Of a stretch of DNA of 64,000 nucleotides, positions 61,958 to 64,000 are shown piece after piece (the stretch's first letter is position 1; every line of letters starts with the position of its first letter). The translations under genes and the position numbers were made by a program. The notes under the pieces were generated by a model. That model had not been told where the DNA came from, searched no databases, and was given only the letters and a program-made list of their open reading frames with translations. Source of the DNA: Nomia melanderi (lineage: Eukaryota > Arthropoda > Insecta > Hymenoptera > Halictidae); NCBI RefSeq assembly GCF_051020985.1, contig NC_134999.1:7006001-7070000 (forward strand), in the 5' to 3' direction.

Positions 61958-62336
61958 CTATGAGACCTCGTACTGGAGTCCCATCACAGCTAAGTCAAAT
62001 GGCTCCCCCGACCATCCTGGCAATTCCGGCCGACGGAATCCAAGTTTTTCACTTTGGAATCCTGGTTTGTATAGTCTAAAGTCATTTTCGACCAAAAGTA
62101 TCCCGACCTTCCCATCGCTCAGCCGGATGTAGCCTTGGAACCTATGAGACCTCTTCCTGGAGTACCATCACTGCTCATTCAAGTGACTACCCCCGACCGT
62201 CCTGGCAATTCTGCCGGACGGAGTCCAAGTTTTCCACTTTGGAAACCTGGTTTGGATAGTCTAAAGTCAATTTCGACCAAAAGTATCCCGACCCTCCCAT
62301 CGGACAGGCGGATGTAGCCTTGGAACCTATGAGACC

Positions 62337-62890
62337 TCGTCCTGCAGTCCCATCACAGCTGAGTCAAACGGCTCCCCCGACCTTCCTGGCAATTCTGGCC
62401 GGCGGAATACAAGTTTTCCACTTTGGAAACTTGGTTTGTATGGCCTAAAGTCATTTTCGACCAAAAGTATCCAGACCTTCCCATCGGTCTGCCGGATGTA
62501 GCCTTGGTCTCTATGAGATCTCGTCCTGTAGTCCCATCACTGCTAAGTCAAATGGCTACACCCGACCTTCCTGGCAATTCTGGCCGACGGAATCCAAGTT
62601 TTCCACTTTGGCAATCTGGTTTGTATAGTCTAAAGTCATTTTCGACCAAAAGTATTCAGACCTTACCATCTGTCAGCCGGATGTAGCATTGGTCCCTATG
62701 AGACCTCGCCCTGGTGTCCAATCACTGCTAAGTCAAATGGCTACCCACGACCTTCCTGGCAATTCTGGCCGACGGAATCCAAGTTTTCCACTTTGGAAAC
62801 CTGGATTGTTTAGTCTAAAGTCAGTTTCGACCAAAAGTATCCCGACCTTCCCATCGGTCAGCCGGATGTAGCCTTGGTCCCTATGAGAAC
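62337..62890. repeat. Three-monomer tandem duplication, first unit (554 bp)
   Basis: CGTCCTGCAGTCCCATCAC, GCCGGCGGAATACAAG, GTATGGCCTAAAG, GTCTGCCGGATG, GGCTACACCCGACC, GGCAATCTGG, GTATTCAGACC and CAGTTTCGACC all recur 554 bp later. An isolated relative of the first monomer is at 58085-58170. Confidence 0.85.
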
Positions 62891-63440
62891 TCGTCCTGCA
62901 GTCCCATCACAGCTGAGTCAAACGGCTCCCCCGACCTTCCTGGCAATTCTGGCCGGCGGAATACAAGTTTTCCACTTTGGAAACCTGGATTGTATGGCCT
63001 AAAGTCATTTTCGACCAAAAGTATCCAGACCTTCCCATCGGTCTGCCGGATGTAGCCTTGGTCTCTATGAGATCTCGTCCTGGAGTCCCATCACTGCTAA
63101 GTCAAATGGCTACACCCGACCTTCCTGGCAATTCTGGCCGACGGAATCCAAGTTTTCCACTTTGGCAATCTGGTTTGTATAGTCTAAAGTCATTTTCGAC
63201 CAAAAGTATTCAGACCTTCCCATCTGTCAGCCGGATGTAGCATTGGAACCTATGAGACCTCGCCCTGGTGTCCAATCACTGCTAAGTCAAATGGCTACCC
63301 ACGACCTTCCTGGCAATTCTGGCCGACGGAATCCAAGTTTTCCACTTTGGAAACCTGGATTGTTTAGTCTAAAGTCAGTTGCGACCAAAAGTATCCCGAC
63401 CTTCCCATCGGTCAGCCGGATGTAGCCTTGGTCCCTATGA
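62891..63440. repeat. Three-monomer tandem duplication, second unit
   Basis: This is the adjacent copy of 62337-62890. Private differences include CCTGGAG versus CCTGTAG, GCATTGGAACC versus GCATTGGTCCC, and CAGTTGCGACC versus CAGTTTCGACC. Confidence 0.85.
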
Positions 63441-63769
63441 GATCTCGTCCTGGAGTCCCATCACAGATAAGTCAAGTGGCTCCCCCGAGCATCCGGGCAA
63501 TTCTGCCCGACGGAATCCAAGTTTTGCACTTTGGAAACCTGGTTTGTATAGTCTAAAGTAAATTTCGACCAAAAGTATCCCGACCTTCCCTTCGGTCAGC
63601 CGGGTGTAGCCTTCGTCCCTATGAGACATCGTCCTGGAGTCCCATCACTGCTAAGTCTAATGGCTACCCCCGACCTTCCTGGCAATTCTGCCCGACGGAA
63701 TCCTAGTTTTGCACTTTGGAAACCTGGTTTGTATAGTCTGAAGTCAATTTCGACCAAAAGTATCCCGAA

Positions 63770-64000
63770 CTTCCCATGGGTCTGCCGGATGTAGCCTTCG
63801 TCCCTATGAGACATCGCCGTGATGTCCCATCACCGCTAAGTCAAATGGCTTCCCCCGACCTTCCTGGCAATTCTGCCCGACGGAATCCAAGTTTTGCACT
63901 TTGGAAACCTGGATTGTATAGTCTAAAGTCAATTTCGACCAAAAGTATCACGAACTTCCCATCGGTCAGCAGGATGTAGCCATGGAACCTATGAGACCTC
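63770..64000. repeat. Right-edge monomer shared with 44353-44583
   Basis: CCCATGGGTCTGCCGG, TCCCATCACCGCTAAG, CAGCAGGATGTAGCC and CATGGAACC occur together here and at about 44353-44583 (offset 19417 bp, 105 monomers). The window ends inside the array. Confidence 0.7.

Larger units (their letters stand above)
1..64000. repeat. Satellite DNA array, ~185-bp monomer, whole window
   Basis: The same ~185-bp unit repeats head to tail across the whole window. Landmarks in each unit, in order, are GGATGTAGCC, CTATGAGACC, CTAAGTCAAATGG, CCCGACCTTCCTGGC, GACGGAATCCAAG, ACTTTGGAAACCTGG, GTATAGTCTAAAGTCA, TTTCGACCAAAAGTAT, then CCCGACCTTCCCATCGG. Anchors at 156 and 63972 are 63816 bp apart, which fits 345 monomers at 184.97 bp each. 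Most units are 184, 185 or 186 bp. All copies run in the same direction. No unique sequence over 300 bases interrupts them, so there is no room for a conventional gene. Nucleosome-sized monomers in long arrays are typical of eukaryotic centromeric or pericentromeric heterochromatin; the location is inference. I do not recognise this satellite by name. Confidence 0.98.
43311..64000. repeat. Right divergent monomer region
   Basis: About 112 monomers lack a multi-kilobase HOR. The subfamilies seen at 0.7-2.9 kb (CGCATGTAGCC, ATGACACATCGTCATGG, GGCAGTTACC) reappear between 46.6 and 51.6 kb. Indels are more common than in the core: CCTGAGAC lacking TA near 47899, 57153, 58265 and 59750, a 3-base loss near 58531, and a +1 at about 44613. 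No gene or unique sequence is present. Confidence 0.85.

Noticed and set aside
1..64000. Many 60-150 codon open frames on both strands
   Set aside because: They recur every 185 bp with the same residues, start mostly at non-ATG codons and end at the conserved GGATGTAG. Monomer length is not a multiple of 3, so consecutive monomers are read in different frames. No known domain is visible, and they are shadows of the repeat.
1..64000. CRISPR array
   Set aside because: Direct repeats are present, but the entire 185-bp unit is repeated with no unique spacers, and there are no cas-like genes.
1..64000. Ribosomal intergenic spacer or gene-internal repeat
   Set aside because: No rRNA sequence, promoter-like unique block or coding flank was found, and 64 kb of uniform monomers is far longer than such spacers usually are.
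1..64000. Telomeric repeats or retroelement fragments marking the array position
   Set aside because: No short G-rich telomere-type tandem, polyA tail, LTR-like pair or reverse transcriptase-like frame was noticed on either strand.

Overview
This window is one uninterrupted array of tandem satellite DNA. From end to end it consists of head-to-tail copies of a roughly 185-bp monomer, all in the same orientation. The recurring block around GGATGTAGCC is first seen at 156 and last at 63972. That span holds about 345 monomers at a mean spacing of about 185 bp. I see no protein-coding gene, rRNA, tRNA, transposable element, telomeric repeat or other unique DNA, and both window ends lie inside the array. 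The short open frames in the window are by-products of the monomer: 185 is not a multiple of 3, so each monomer moves the frame, and a conserved GGATGTAG supplies a stop.

Organism: an array this long of nucleosome-sized monomers points to eukaryotic heterochromatin (centromeric, pericentromeric or subtelomeric). I do not recognise the monomer as a named satellite and cannot tell plant from animal. One hand-counted monomer is about 51% GC, C-rich over G on the + strand, with 8 CpG sites.

Layout. (1) 1 to about 8.0 kb: divergent monomers with a few short duplications. (2) About 8.0-22.9 kb: overlapping multi-kilobase segmental duplications. The segment 10.085-16.01 kb recurs at 18.77-23.59 kb, and 16.18-18.35 kb recurs at 24.50-26.66 kb. 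(3) About 22.9-43.3 kb: four consecutive higher-order repeat (HOR) units of 25, 26, 31 and 26 monomers (4624, 4812, 5735 and 4811 bp), then a truncated fifth that stops near 43.31 kb. (4) 43.3-64.0 kb: divergent monomers again, with local 1-, 2-, 3- and 8-monomer duplications, one fold-back insertion at 50855-50870, and a segment at 54.0-55.1 kb that looks like an unhomogenised relative of part of the HOR.

The main points are the very long HOR in a non-alpha-type satellite, evidence that the 185-bp monomer is itself an old duplication of a unit of about 92 bp, and several readable unequal-exchange events (hybrid monomers, in-register expansions, a conversion-like patch). Similarities were judged by eye and from coordinate offsets; no alignment or database search was run.
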